A stretch of 64,000 nt of DNA from Cellvibrionales bacterium UBA4451 (GTDB taxonomy: Bacteria; Pseudomonadota; Gammaproteobacteria; Pseudomonadales; Porticoccaceae). The notes under the pieces were generated by a model that saw nothing but the letters and a program-made list of their open reading frames with translations, did no database searches and was not told the origin of the DNA. Made by a program: the position numbers and the translations under genes. Shown piece after piece: positions 1-8,383 of this stretch (position 1 is its first letter; every line of letters begins with the position of its first letter). The DNA lies in NCBI GenBank assembly GCA_002390285.1, contig DGPB01000001.1, positions 5,271 to 69,270 of the forward strand, written 5' to 3'.

Positions 1-498
1 ACCCACCTCCTCATTAAGGACAGATTCGGGCAATCTAAATGCAGGTATCTGACTACGCATAAAGCCGCCGGCTACTGGCTGCTCGTCAAATATAGTCAAC
101 TCATACCCCAGCGGGGCCAAATCACGAGCGACGGTCAATGATGCTGGGCCCGCGCCCACTAGTGCAATTTTGCGACCATTCTTTTTAGATGGGATAGTGG
201 GCAAACGGGATGATATGTCGTCTTTATTGTCAGCCGCCACTCGCTTGAGACGGCAAATCGCTACAGGCTCGGACTCTACCCTCCCTCGGCGACACGCCGG
301 CTCGCAGGGCCGGTCACAGGTACGCCCGAGCACACCGGGAAACACGTTGGATTCCCAGTTGATCATATAAGCATCAGTGTATCGCTGCTGAGCAATCAGG
401 CGAATGTATTCAGGAACAGGGGTGTGTGCGGGACAGGCGTATTGACAATCCACAACCTGATGGAAGTACTCTGGATCTTTGATATCGGTAGGTTTCAA
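1..498 (-). CDS. GltD-like FAD/NAD(P) oxidoreductase, 5' part only
   Basis: This is the first 166 codons of a flavoprotein whose 3' end lies outside the window. The reading frame is open from position 498 to the edge. The N-terminus carries a cysteine pattern (CQYACPAH near residue 18, then CDRPCEPACRRG) typical of the Fe-S-binding Fer4_20 domain of glutamate synthase beta-chain-like proteins. A Rossmann FAD motif follows (KIALVGAGPASLTVARDL) and then the GGFMRSQIPAFRLP stretch typical of the family. The start is TTG at 498, preceded by AGGGG seven bases upstream; an in-frame stop at 525-523 excludes a longer protein. Members of this family pass electrons from NAD(P)H through FAD and Fe-S centres. 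Without the rest of the protein the partner and substrate cannot be told. Confidence 0.85.
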   Translation of the reverse strand, partial: MKPTDIKDPEYFHQVVDCQYACPAHTPVPEYIRLIAQQRYTDAYMINWESNVFPGVLGRTCDRPCEPACRRGRVESEPVAICRLKRVAADNKDDISSRLPTIPSKKNGRKIALVGAGPASLTVARDLAPLGYELTIFDEQPVAGGFMRSQIPAFRLPESVLNEEVG

Positions 499-618
499 AA
501 GAAATCCCCTTGTAACACCAAATCAATTTAGTCAACCATACTGGTAGTTTTATGAAGCTGCAACAATGACCAATGACATTTTTTAAAAAAAACCGTTTTT
601 TCTCCATCTAGATTGAAA

Positions 619-2094
619 TTACTGGATCGGTGAGAATAGTTGGGACAATTTTATCAACGATCTGAAAACCACATTGCGCTGCGCTAGATCGTCACCTGTT
701 AGAGGAAGACAATGCTTGAAATCATCATTCAGCATGGACTCAACTTCTGCGGCAAACTGCTGTCCCTTAACCATCACAGTGATTTCAAAATTCAGGTGGA
801 AAGACCGATTGTCAAAATTTGCTGTTCCCACATAGGCTCGATCGCTGTCCACCAAAACAACTTTCTGGTGCAAGAAACCCTGCTGATACTGAAAGGCCCT
901 GACACCAGTGTTTCTTAAATCTAAAAGTACGGCATAAGAAGACAATTGCACCATCCGGTTGTCCGTTTTTCCCGGCAACATCAACCTGACATCCACCCCC
1001 CTTAAAACTGCCAGCTTTAGGGCATTTAGAATGGATTCATCCGGTACAAAATAGGGGCCGACAATCCACAGTCTCTCAGTGGCACTGTTAATAACATGAA
1101 GAAACATCAGCTGACAGGATTCAACTAGGTCCGCCGGCCCTGTGGGCAATATCAGGACTCGCTGATCACTGTTGACACCATCCGGATGCCAGTCCATCTC
1201 TGGCACCTCGCCGGTGACCCAGTACCAGTCCTCAAGAAATGATAGCTGGCAACCCTGTACAGATGGCCCTTCCATCCGTACGTGAGTATCTCGCCATGGG
1301 CTAAGCCGCTTATTACCATTGAGGTATTCATCGCCAACATTTGCACCACCCACAAATGCCGTACAACCATCGACCACTACAATTTTTCGGTGGTTTCGAA
1401 AGTTAATCTGGAAACGACGGCGCTTACCCCAGCGCCAGGTTCTGAAAGGCTCGATATTGATGCCCGCTTGCCGACATTTATTCAAATAGCACCGCGACAG
1501 ACTGAAACTGCCAATGGCGTCAAAGAGGAAATAAATCCGTACCCCCTGACGAGATTTTTCGATCAACTTTTCCTGAAGCTCTCTACCAAGTTTGTCGTCA
1601 CGCACAATATAAAACTGCAGGAGAATGTAGTGCTTTGCTCTGTCTATCTCATCAAAGATACTCGCGAAAGTTTGTTCTCCATTTATCAGCAACCCAACTT
1701 TATTCCCCTTGGTAAAGGGCATAAGAGCCAATTTTTCCAGCAACACCCCCCCCGGTGAATTATCTTCCTCCGGGCTGAACAGCGCTGACATCTCAGCCAT
1801 GAGCTTTTCTGCTATACGGTGGATCTCGAGATCACCCTTCCGACGTGCCTCCACATAGCCATAGAACTTACGCGGACCAAAAAACAAATAGATCGGCACC
1901 ACGACTGGCGACAGGAATACCAGCCCAAGTGCCCAGGCAATGGCGCCTTGAGGTGTGCGAGATTTGAAAATCGACTCAATAGCCAATAGCACCCCAAGAA
2001 CGCCCATCAAGGCATAGAGTGGTACCCAGAATTGGGCCAGCAACTTGCCACCCTGAACCAAGGTGTCGAGGATCAGTGACGACCACTGATCCAT
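619..2094 (-). CDS. cls: cardiolipin synthase (phospholipase D family)
   Basis: A 491-residue membrane enzyme that condenses phospholipids into cardiolipin at the inner membrane. Two hydrophobic segments lie within residues 22-73, followed by two PLD domains. Both HKD motifs are intact: H235/K237/D242 (NHRKIVVVD) and H409/K411/D416 (LHQKVVLVD), each followed by the usual glycine-asparagine stretch (GGANVGDEY; GTANFDNRSF). Length matches bacterial Cls. The start lies three bases after the stop of the upstream K+ channel gene, so the two are probably co-transcribed. No truncation or odd composition is seen. ClsA and ClsB subtypes cannot be separated for certain, but the two N-terminal membrane segments favour the ClsA type. 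Confidence 0.93.
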   Translation of the reverse strand: MDQWSSLILDTLVQGGKLLAQFWVPLYALMGVLGVLLAIESIFKSRTPQGAIAWALGLVFLSPVVVPIYLFFGPRKFYGYVEARRKGDLEIHRIAEKLMAEMSALFSPEEDNSPGGVLLEKLALMPFTKGNKVGLLINGEQTFASIFDEIDRAKHYILLQFYIVRDDKLGRELQEKLIEKSRQGVRIYFLFDAIGSFSLSRCYLNKCRQAGINIEPFRTWRWGKRRRFQINFRNHRKIVVVDGCTAFVGGANVGDEYLNGNKRLSPWRDTHVRMEGPSVQGCQLSFLEDWYWVTGEVPEMDWHPDGVNSDQRVLILPTGPADLVESCQLMFLHVINSATERLWIVGPYFVPDESILNALKLAVLRGVDVRLMLPGKTDNRMVQLSSYAVLLDLRNTGVRAFQYQQGFLHQKVVLVDSDRAYVGTANFDNRSFHLNFEITVMVKGQQFAAEVESMLNDDFKHCLPLTGDDLAQRNVVFRSLIKLSQLFSPIQ

Positions 2095-2097
2095 GAG

Positions 2098-2943
2098 TTA
2101 GTGCTCCGGCCCGATGCGCGAACTTTCTCTCATATCACCCAGGTCCGCACCACACCACTTACAGTGATCTGCATCCATATCGTGCCCTGCCTTGACACAA
2201 TTTGGGCAGGGATACACTGATTTATTCCGCTGCATTTCATTAGCCAATTCAGCCGTAATAATACCAGTGGGAATGGCTAGGATGGAGTAGCCCGTCAGCA
2301 TAGCTAGGGTAGATATTATTTGTCCCATAACAGTGTGGGGAGTGATATCGCCATAGCCAACAGTGGTAATAGTCACAATGGTCCAGTAAATACTTTTTGG
2401 AATACTAGTAAAACCATTACCCGGCCCTTCTACCACATACATCAGGCAACCAAATAACGTACTCAGTACGAGAACAACTGTGAAAAACAAAAAAATCTTA
2501 CGCCGTGCCTGTTTGATTGAGCGTATCAAAACATCAGCTTCAGACAGATAGCGAACTAATTTTAGCACTCGAAATATTCGTAAAACGCGAACCAACCGAA
2601 TAATCAACAGATAGTGGGCACCGGCTACCACGAGAGCCAAGTAAGACGGCACAATGGAAACCAGATCAACAATGCCATAAAAACTAAACAGGTATTTTCG
2701 TCTATTGGGAGAGCAGAATATTCTCAGTATATATTCCACGGTAAACAACCCAGTGAATATCCACTCAATCAGAAAAAAACTACTGGAATAGGTACTGACT
2801 AAAGACTCAACCGTACTGAAAATCACTGCAAATACACTGATCAGGATGGCGTAGATTAAAAACATATCAAAACGCTGCCCAGCGGGTGTGTCTGTTCCAA
2901 AAATTATTCGGTATAGCTCTTGTCGTAATTGTTGCTTTGTCAT
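2098..2943 (-). CDS. voltage-gated-type potassium channel with C-terminal zinc ribbon
   Basis: A six-helix ion channel subunit of the inner membrane, about 281 residues from the ATG at 2943. S1-S4-like helices include an arginine-bearing segment (IIRLVRVLRIFRVLKL) like a voltage sensor. The pore loop carries the K+ selectivity filter TVGYGD (TIVTITTVGYGDITP). After the last helix a soluble tail contains two CxxC pairs (CPNCVKAG and CKWCGADL), which look like a zinc ribbon. A GTG at 2964 would add seven residues; the ATG fits the usual family N-terminus (short helix, then FGTDTPAGQRFD) better. The gene is followed at three bases by cls. The sequence does not show whether gating is by voltage, pH or ligand. 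Confidence 0.88.
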   Translation of the reverse strand: MTKQQLRQELYRIIFGTDTPAGQRFDMFLIYAILISVFAVIFSTVESLVSTYSSSFFLIEWIFTGLFTVEYILRIFCSPNRRKYLFSFYGIVDLVSIVPSYLALVVAGAHYLLIIRLVRVLRIFRVLKLVRYLSEADVLIRSIKQARRKIFLFFTVVLVLSTLFGCLMYVVEGPGNGFTSIPKSIYWTIVTITTVGYGDITPHTVMGQIISTLAMLTGYSILAIPTGIITAELANEMQRNKSVYPCPNCVKAGHDMDADHCKWCGADLGDMRESSRIGPEH

Positions 2944-3124
2944 AATTTGGCGATTCAACCCCACTTAAGTAGATTCATTATAGGCACATGTCAGCACCGC
3001 CACACCAGCCCTATCCTTACTGCTAGCACAGTAACCTATACGTCAAAAAATCGACACATTCGCACATTAAAGACAATGAGAGAATTACCTGAAATTTAAT
3101 GAATAATGGCTATATACTTTGTTC

Positions 3125-4327
3125 ATGCAGGAACAACGCCAGCTACTCAGATCACTATCGCTCACTGAAATCAGCTTCTATGGAATCGGCACTATTGTCG
3201 GTGCCGGTATCTACGTACTGCTGGGAAAGGTTGTCAATGAAAGCGGCATGGCAACCCCTGCTGCATTCCTACTGTCAGTGATCATTGCCGGTTTCAGCGC
3301 CTACTCCTACGCCCAGATGTCCCGCCGCTTTCCAAATAGCGCGGGTGAAGCTGTGTACATCTTTGAGGGACTGAAATCCAATCACCTGTCAGCACTGACG
3401 GGTTTCGCTATATCGGTCAGTGGCATCGTCTCTGCCGCTACTCTCACCAGCGGCTTTACTGGTTATTTTTCATTTTTTTCAGCCCTGCCCCAATGGACAA
3501 TTATTACCCTTCTAGTGGTCACGCTAACAACGCTGGCCTGCTGGGGCGTTAAGCAGTCCGTTATCATGGCCGTTCTAACCACCTTGATAGAGATTGGCGG
3601 ACTTCTATTAGTCGTGATCGTTAGCGGCGATGAAATCGCCCACCAGGAAATCCCTTGGGGTGAATTTGTACCTGTTTTTGATCAAGCCCATCTTACCTTC
3701 GTTGTCAGTGGTGCATTTCTCGCTTTCTTTGCCTTTATTGGCTTTGAAGATATGGTCAATCTGGCCGAAGAAGTCAAAAACCCCGAGCGTAACTTACCTC
3801 TCGGTATTGCCATTGCACTGGTGACGACGGGTCTACTCTATGGTGCCGTGGCAATCACGGCACTGGTGACATTACCGCTGGCTGAACTAAGCAATTCTCA
3901 GGCACCACTGGCACTGCTCATTGAATACAATAGTAATATTCCCGTAGAAATTATGGCTGTTATCAGTATGATCGCCATCATTAATGGTGCTTTGATTCAG
4001 ATCATCATGGTTTCCCGCGTGCTCTACGGAATGGCAAAGCGTAATATTGCCCCTAGCTTGCTGGGCTCAGTCAACCCCAAGACTCGAACACCTATAACCG
4101 CCACCTTGATCACGGGTACTCTGGTCGTTATCTTTGCACTTTGGCTACCGATAACCACACTGGCAAAGACCACCAGCTCATTGATTTTAGTTGTCTTTAC
4201 ACTGGTCAACCTTTCACTACTTGTATTGAACTGCCGTGAAAAAAACTGGGGCATCCCTGGTCTACTGGCACCCACTATCGGTGCTTTATTGTGTATCAGT
4301 TTCCTCGGATTTCAGGTATGGAATTGA
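3125..4327 (+). CDS. APC-family amino acid/polyamine permease
   Basis: An inner-membrane transporter of about 400 residues with some 11-12 hydrophobic helices. The first helix carries the family motif GIGTIVGAGIYVLLG, which lines the substrate site in APC transporters, and the sixth helix region has FFAFIGFEDMVNLAEEVKNPERNLP, another APC signature. The protein is somewhat shorter than typical members (430-480 residues), mainly at the C-terminus, which ends right after a hydrophobic segment. ATG at 3125 is preferred; a TTG at 3119 is also in frame and neither has a clear ribosome-binding site. The 3' end overlaps the start of the oxidoreductase gene by 10 bases, suggesting translational coupling. 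The substrate is not predictable. Confidence 0.88.
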   Translation: MQEQRQLLRSLSLTEISFYGIGTIVGAGIYVLLGKVVNESGMATPAAFLLSVIIAGFSAYSYAQMSRRFPNSAGEAVYIFEGLKSNHLSALTGFAISVSGIVSAATLTSGFTGYFSFFSALPQWTIITLLVVTLTTLACWGVKQSVIMAVLTTLIEIGGLLLVVIVSGDEIAHQEIPWGEFVPVFDQAHLTFVVSGAFLAFFAFIGFEDMVNLAEEVKNPERNLPLGIAIALVTTGLLYGAVAITALVTLPLAELSNSQAPLALLIEYNSNIPVEIMAVISMIAIINGALIQIIMVSRVLYGMAKRNIAPSLLGSVNPKTRTPITATLITGTLVVIFALWLPITTLAKTTSSLILVVFTLVNLSLLVLNCREKNWGIPGLLAPTIGALLCISFLGFQVWN

Positions 4328-5331
4328 ACCTGTCATTACCCAAAAAAATGCGCTGTGTTGACATAACTGAACCGGGCACAGCTGATACCCTTGTCGTTGG
4401 ACAGCGGCCTATACCCACACTAGGAGACGACGAGGTTCTAATCAAAGTTGCGGCTGCCGGCGTCAATCGGCCCGATATTTTCCAACGACAAGGTCTCTAC
4501 CCACCACCAGACGGCGCATCAAACATTCTAGGCCTCGAAGTGGCAGGAGAAATCCTCATGATTGGGAGCAAGGTGAATCACTGGCAAGTAGGTCAGCAGG
4601 TCTGTACTCTACTCACGGGAGGAGGATATAGTGAATATGCCACCGCACACCAGGATTTATGTCTACCTATCCCCTCGCCACTAAACCTGATTCAAGCTGC
4701 AGCACTTCCAGAAACTTTTTTTACCGTTTGGCACAATATTTTTGAGCATGCGGCAATAAAACCGGGTGAAACACTACTTATACATGGTGGAAGCAGTGGT
4801 ATTGGCGCCACTGCAATTCAACTGACAAAGGCCCTTGGCTATCGAGTATTTGTCACGGCAAGTAGCGATAAAAAATGTCAGCACTGTTTAAAGCTCGGTG
4901 CTGAAGCGGCCATTAATTATCAGGAACAGGATTTTGTCACTGCTACCAAAGAGCTTACTGATGGCCGCGGAGTTGACGTCATTCTGGATATGGTGGGGGG
5001 TGATTATGTACAGAAAAATATTCGTGCTGCCGCGTTTCGGGGCCGAATTATCTCCATCGCGTTCCTTCGAGGCTCAAGAGTTGATGTGGACTTAATGCCA
5101 ATGATGCTCAAGCAACTGGTATTAACGGGTTCTACCCTCCGCACCCGGCCCACAAAAGAAAAAGCGACCATCGCAAAGGCGTTGCTGGCTAATGTCTGGC
5201 CACTATTGGAAAATGGCACTATTGCCCCGGAGATCTGCGCTACATTCCCGATGGCAGATGTTGCCAACGCTCACCGACTAATGGAGAGTAATGAGCATAT
5301 TGGCAAAATTGTATTAACTTTTTTCAATTAG
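4318..5331 (+). CDS. NAD(P)H:quinone oxidoreductase, zinc-less MDR family
   Basis: A 337-residue medium-chain dehydrogenase/reductase of the quinone oxidoreductase (PIG3-like) group. The N-terminal GroES-like domain has the AAGVNRPDIFQRQG motif of this subgroup and lacks the zinc-binding cysteines of alcohol dehydrogenases. The cofactor domain carries a nucleotide-binding stretch HGGSSGIGATAIQLTKA near residue 150. Members reduce quinones or enones with NADPH in the cytoplasm. The ATG at 4318 overlaps the upstream permease; a second ATG at 4348 (MRCVDITEPG) matches the common family N-terminus and could be the true start. The real substrate is unknown. Confidence 0.88.
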   Translation: MELNLSLPKKMRCVDITEPGTADTLVVGQRPIPTLGDDEVLIKVAAAGVNRPDIFQRQGLYPPPDGASNILGLEVAGEILMIGSKVNHWQVGQQVCTLLTGGGYSEYATAHQDLCLPIPSPLNLIQAAALPETFFTVWHNIFEHAAIKPGETLLIHGGSSGIGATAIQLTKALGYRVFVTASSDKKCQHCLKLGAEAAINYQEQDFVTATKELTDGRGVDVILDMVGGDYVQKNIRAAAFRGRIISIAFLRGSRVDVDLMPMMLKQLVLTGSTLRTRPTKEKATIAKALLANVWPLLENGTIAPEICATFPMADVANAHRLMESNEHIGKIVLTFFN

Positions 5332-5333
5332 CT

Positions 5334-5361
5334 CTTTTTAATTAACCCTTTTTGATTAACC
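5334..5361 (+). repeat. 14-nt tandem repeat, two copies, upstream of yciH
   Basis: CTTTTTAATTAACC (5334-5347) is followed directly by CTTTTTGATTAACC (5348-5361), 13 of 14 bases identical. It sits just after the oxidoreductase stop and 25 bases before the yciH start. The period matches tandem repeats found upstream of pssA, ilvC and proB in this window. Confidence 0.8.
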
Positions 5362-5386
5362 CTACACCAAGGAACGTTCTCACCCC

Positions 5387-5710
5387 ATGAGCAAAGAAAC
5401 CAGGCTGGTTTATTCAACGGACACTGGCCGCATCAAGCCAACTGAAGAACCTCAGAAACAACCCAGCGGTGACGGTATCGTTCGTATCCGGCGGGAAGTT
5501 AGTGGCCGTAAAGGTAAAGGGGTCTCTACCATCAGTGGTCTGGACTTACCAGACAATGAATTAAAACAACTGGCCAAGAACCTGAAGCAACTCTGCGGCA
5601 CCGGTGGCTCGGTAAAAAGTGGGGTGATTGAAATACAAGGGGATCACCGGGAGAAACTCCGCAACGAATTAGAAGGACTGGGTCATAGCGTCAAACTGGC
5701 AGGTGGTTAA
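5387..5710 (+). CDS. yciH: SUI1/eIF1-family translation factor YciH
   Basis: A 107-residue protein of the SUI1 family. The C-terminal two thirds contain the conserved core: VRIRREVSGRKGKGVSTISG, then the LPDNELKQLAKNLKQLCGTGG stretch interrupted only by normal variation, and the closing IEIQGDHREKL segment. Bacterial YciH resembles eukaryotic eIF1 and is thought to influence start-codon selection on the small ribosomal subunit; it is not essential in Escherichia coli. AAGGA lies 13 bases before the ATG, a rather long spacing. The next gene begins three bases after the stop, so the two are likely co-transcribed. Confidence 0.92.
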   Translation: MSKETRLVYSTDTGRIKPTEEPQKQPSGDGIVRIRREVSGRKGKGVSTISGLDLPDNELKQLAKNLKQLCGTGGSVKSGVIEIQGDHREKLRNELEGLGHSVKLAGG

Positions 5711-5713
5711 ACG

Positions 5714-7678
5714 ATGCCCATAATCGCCCCCTATGGCAGCTGGACCTCACCCATTGATCCGGAGCTGCTTGCCTCATCATCGCCCTCTTTTTCTTGTCCC
5801 AGTAGTGATGGAGACAACCTTTACTGGATTGAATCCCGCCCCTGGGAAAATGGTCGATCGGTGGTAGTACGGCGCGACAGTGAAGGGGCCATACACGATG
5901 TTCTACCATCGCCATTGAGTGCCCGGAGCAAGGTGCATGAATATGGCGGAACACCCTACATTGTCGTAGACGATACACTCTATTTTTGCCTTTATGATGA
6001 CCAAAGACTTTACCGCCTCGACCTGAGTGAAGACAGTGCCTTGTCAACCCCAGCGCTGCCCATCCCCATCACTCCGAATGAGGACTATCGGTTTGCCGAT
6101 TTTTGCTATGACAAACTTCACCACCGTCTGATCTGCGTAGCAGAAATCCATACCAATCAATCTGAGCATGGAAACCAGATGCCCGACAATCAGATTGTCG
6201 CAATCCCCCTGGATGATTCAATGCAAGTTATCACTCTATGTAGCGGTGATGATTTTTATGCCTATCCACGGCTCGACAATACGGGCGAAAAACTTTGCTG
6301 GATCAGCTGGAACCACCCAGACATGCCATGGGATAACACCACACTTTGGCTGGGCTCTTTGGATAAAAATGGTCTTTTCTATAATCAAACACCGGTGGTT
6401 GGCAATGGGGGAGAAGCTATCTTTCAACCACAGTGGTCCCCTGACAACCAACTGTATTTTGTCTCTGATCGCGACAATTGGTGGAATATCTACCGCTGGC
6501 AACCCACTACGGGCATCGAACCCATACATCCAATGGCTGCAGAGTTTGCTACCCCTCTGTGGGTATTGGGTATGTCTACCTACGGCTTCTGCAGTGAAGG
6601 GACACTGGTGTGCGGCCATACTTGCGACGGGACTTGGCAGTTAAGTACAAAAAAGCCTGAGGAGTTGGACTTTCAGCCTATAAAAAACCAGTACTGTAGT
6701 ATCACAGATCTCTTTTGTGATGGAAAAAAAGCTTGGCTAGTGGGGGCATCCCCTATTAATAGTGGAGAATTAGCTGAGCTGGACATAGACAACCAGACGC
6801 TCAGGGCCGTAACACAAAGCTGCCCTCTCAATATTGATCCAAGCTATTTTTCCCAGCCAATTCCGATTCATTATCCTACTTCGGATCAAGCCACAGCCCA
6901 TGCTTTTTTCTACCGCCCCACTAATTCAGACTTTGAAGGTTGCGAAGGAAGCCTTCCGCCACTGATTGTTATTTGTCATGGCGGTCCAACTGGCGCCACC
7001 AGCACCGCACTGAACCTAAAAATCCAGTACTGGACTAGTCGTGGCTTTGCCGTACTCGATGTCAATTATCGGGGAAGCACCGGATATGGTCGTTGCTACC
7101 GAGAACAGCTAAATGGACAGTGGGGTATTGTTGATGTCACTGACGTTGTGGCGGGAGCGAAACACCTGATAGAACAAGGAATGGTAGACTCAGAAAAAAT
7201 GGCTATTCGCGGTAGCAGCGCAGGTGGCTATACCGTTCTGGCGGCGCTGTGCTTCCACCGACTATTTAAAGCCGGCGCTTGCCTGTACGGCATTGGCGAC
7301 TTGGAAACCCTGGCGAGAGACACGCATAAATTTGAATCCCGGTATCTGGATAAATTAATCGGTCCCTATCCCGCTCAAAAAGCTCTATATCAGGAAAGAT
7401 CACCAATTCACCATATCGACCAGTTGCACTGCCCCGTTATCTTTTTTCAAGGGTTGGATGACAAGGTTGTACCACCGGAGCAAGCTCTGGCTATGACCAA
7501 CGCCCTGCGAGAAAAACACCTACCCGTGGCCTATTTATCTTTTGAGGGTGAAGGACATGGGTTTCGAAAGGCAGAGACAATTAAACAATCACTGGAAGCC
7601 GAGCTCTATTTTTATGGCAAAGTATTTGGCTTTATTCCCCAAGGGAAATTACCTGTCATCCCTATCAGCAACCTCTAG
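5714..7678 (+). CDS. S9-family prolyl oligopeptidase
   Basis: A 654-residue serine peptidase. Residues about 60-380 read as a beta-propeller (repeated blades such as PQWSPDNQLYFVSDRDNWWN), and the C-terminal alpha/beta-hydrolase domain begins near residue 410 with PPLIVICHGGPTGATS. The catalytic triad can be placed: nucleophile S502 in GSSAGG, acid D583 in GLDDKVVPPEQ, and histidine H615 in GEGHGF. No signal peptide is seen, so it should be cytoplasmic, where family members cut short peptides, mostly after proline or hydrophobic residues. It sits between two translation/transcription factors (yciH and greB) with gaps of 3 and 9 bases. Its physiological substrate is not evident. Confidence 0.92.
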   Translation: MPIIAPYGSWTSPIDPELLASSSPSFSCPSSDGDNLYWIESRPWENGRSVVVRRDSEGAIHDVLPSPLSARSKVHEYGGTPYIVVDDTLYFCLYDDQRLYRLDLSEDSALSTPALPIPITPNEDYRFADFCYDKLHHRLICVAEIHTNQSEHGNQMPDNQIVAIPLDDSMQVITLCSGDDFYAYPRLDNTGEKLCWISWNHPDMPWDNTTLWLGSLDKNGLFYNQTPVVGNGGEAIFQPQWSPDNQLYFVSDRDNWWNIYRWQPTTGIEPIHPMAAEFATPLWVLGMSTYGFCSEGTLVCGHTCDGTWQLSTKKPEELDFQPIKNQYCSITDLFCDGKKAWLVGASPINSGELAELDIDNQTLRAVTQSCPLNIDPSYFSQPIPIHYPTSDQATAHAFFYRPTNSDFEGCEGSLPPLIVICHGGPTGATSTALNLKIQYWTSRGFAVLDVNYRGSTGYGRCYREQLNGQWGIVDVTDVVAGAKHLIEQGMVDSEKMAIRGSSAGGYTVLAALCFHRLFKAGACLYGIGDLETLARDTHKFESRYLDKLIGPYPAQKALYQERSPIHHIDQLHCPVIFFQGLDDKVVPPEQALAMTNALREKHLPVAYLSFEGEGHGFRKAETIKQSLEAELYFYGKVFGFIPQGKLPVIPISNL

Positions 7679-7687
7679 GTACCCTAA

Positions 7688-8182
7688 GTGAGCAGATACA
7701 GGCCACCGGCACCCAAAAGCGCACCCTACATCACACCAGAGGGTGCTCGAGTTCTCGAGAAAGAATTAAAATATTTATGGAAAGTGGAACGGCCCGAGGT
7801 GACCGCTACCGTCCACGAAGCAGCAAAAAATGGTGACCGCTCAGAAAACGGTGATTATATTTATGGTAAAAAACGGCTCCGTGAAATAGATCGCCGTGTA
7901 CGTTATCTCAGTAAACGGCTGGATAATGTCACCATTGTGGATCGCATCCCTAGCGATACAAGTAAGGTTTTCTTCGGTGCCTGGGTGACCCTAGAAGACA
8001 GCAACGGCGATGAACAGTGCTACCGCATTGTGGGTGCCGATGAAATCGACCCGAGAGAAAATAAAATTAGTGTCGACTCACCAATGGCGAGAGCTATTCT
8101 TGGCAAACGAATTGATAACAACATTAAGGTGAATAATAGCTGTTGGATCATTACAAATATCCACTACGTGCCCATGGAATAG
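7688..8182 (+). CDS. greB: transcription elongation factor GreB
   Basis: A 164-residue Gre factor. The N-terminal coiled coil (residues about 15-75) holds the acidic tip motif NGDRSENGDYIYGKKRLREIDRR split here as NGDRSENGDYIYGK and the following RLREIDRR, whose acidic residues help RNA polymerase cut backtracked transcripts. The C-terminal FKBP-like domain has the VTLEDSNGDEQCYRIVGADE stretch. Basic tip residues and the KKRLREID sequence point to GreB rather than GreA. The start codon is GTG at 7688, nine bases after the peptidase stop; no ATG lies near the N-terminus in this frame. Confidence 0.93.
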   Translation: MSRYRPPAPKSAPYITPEGARVLEKELKYLWKVERPEVTATVHEAAKNGDRSENGDYIYGKKRLREIDRRVRYLSKRLDNVTIVDRIPSDTSKVFFGAWVTLEDSNGDEQCYRIVGADEIDPRENKISVDSPMARAILGKRIDNNIKVNNSCWIITNIHYVPME

Positions 8183-8383
8183 AATAACAATCAACTGTCA
8201 CAAAAGAATTACGCTGAAGACGCATCAACAGCCAATAATTCAGTAATCGGGAAGTTCTTAACCTCAACACCAAAATCACCCTCTTTCAGCACCTTGAGAA
8301 TTAGCACTTCTTTCGCTTCACTAGCTTACTGATAACCTGAATATCAATTTTTTTCTCGCAGAACACGCCAACGGCTATTCTGA

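Noticed and set aside
1282..1758. 158-codon plus-strand frame inside cls
   Set aside because: It is the antisense shadow of the two conserved PLD domains on the minus strand.
8216..8330. Short minus-strand frame ending EVKNFPITELLAVDASSA after the HD-GYP gene
   Set aside because: It has protein-like composition, but no start codon with ribosome-binding site and in-frame stops upstream; at most a gene remnant.
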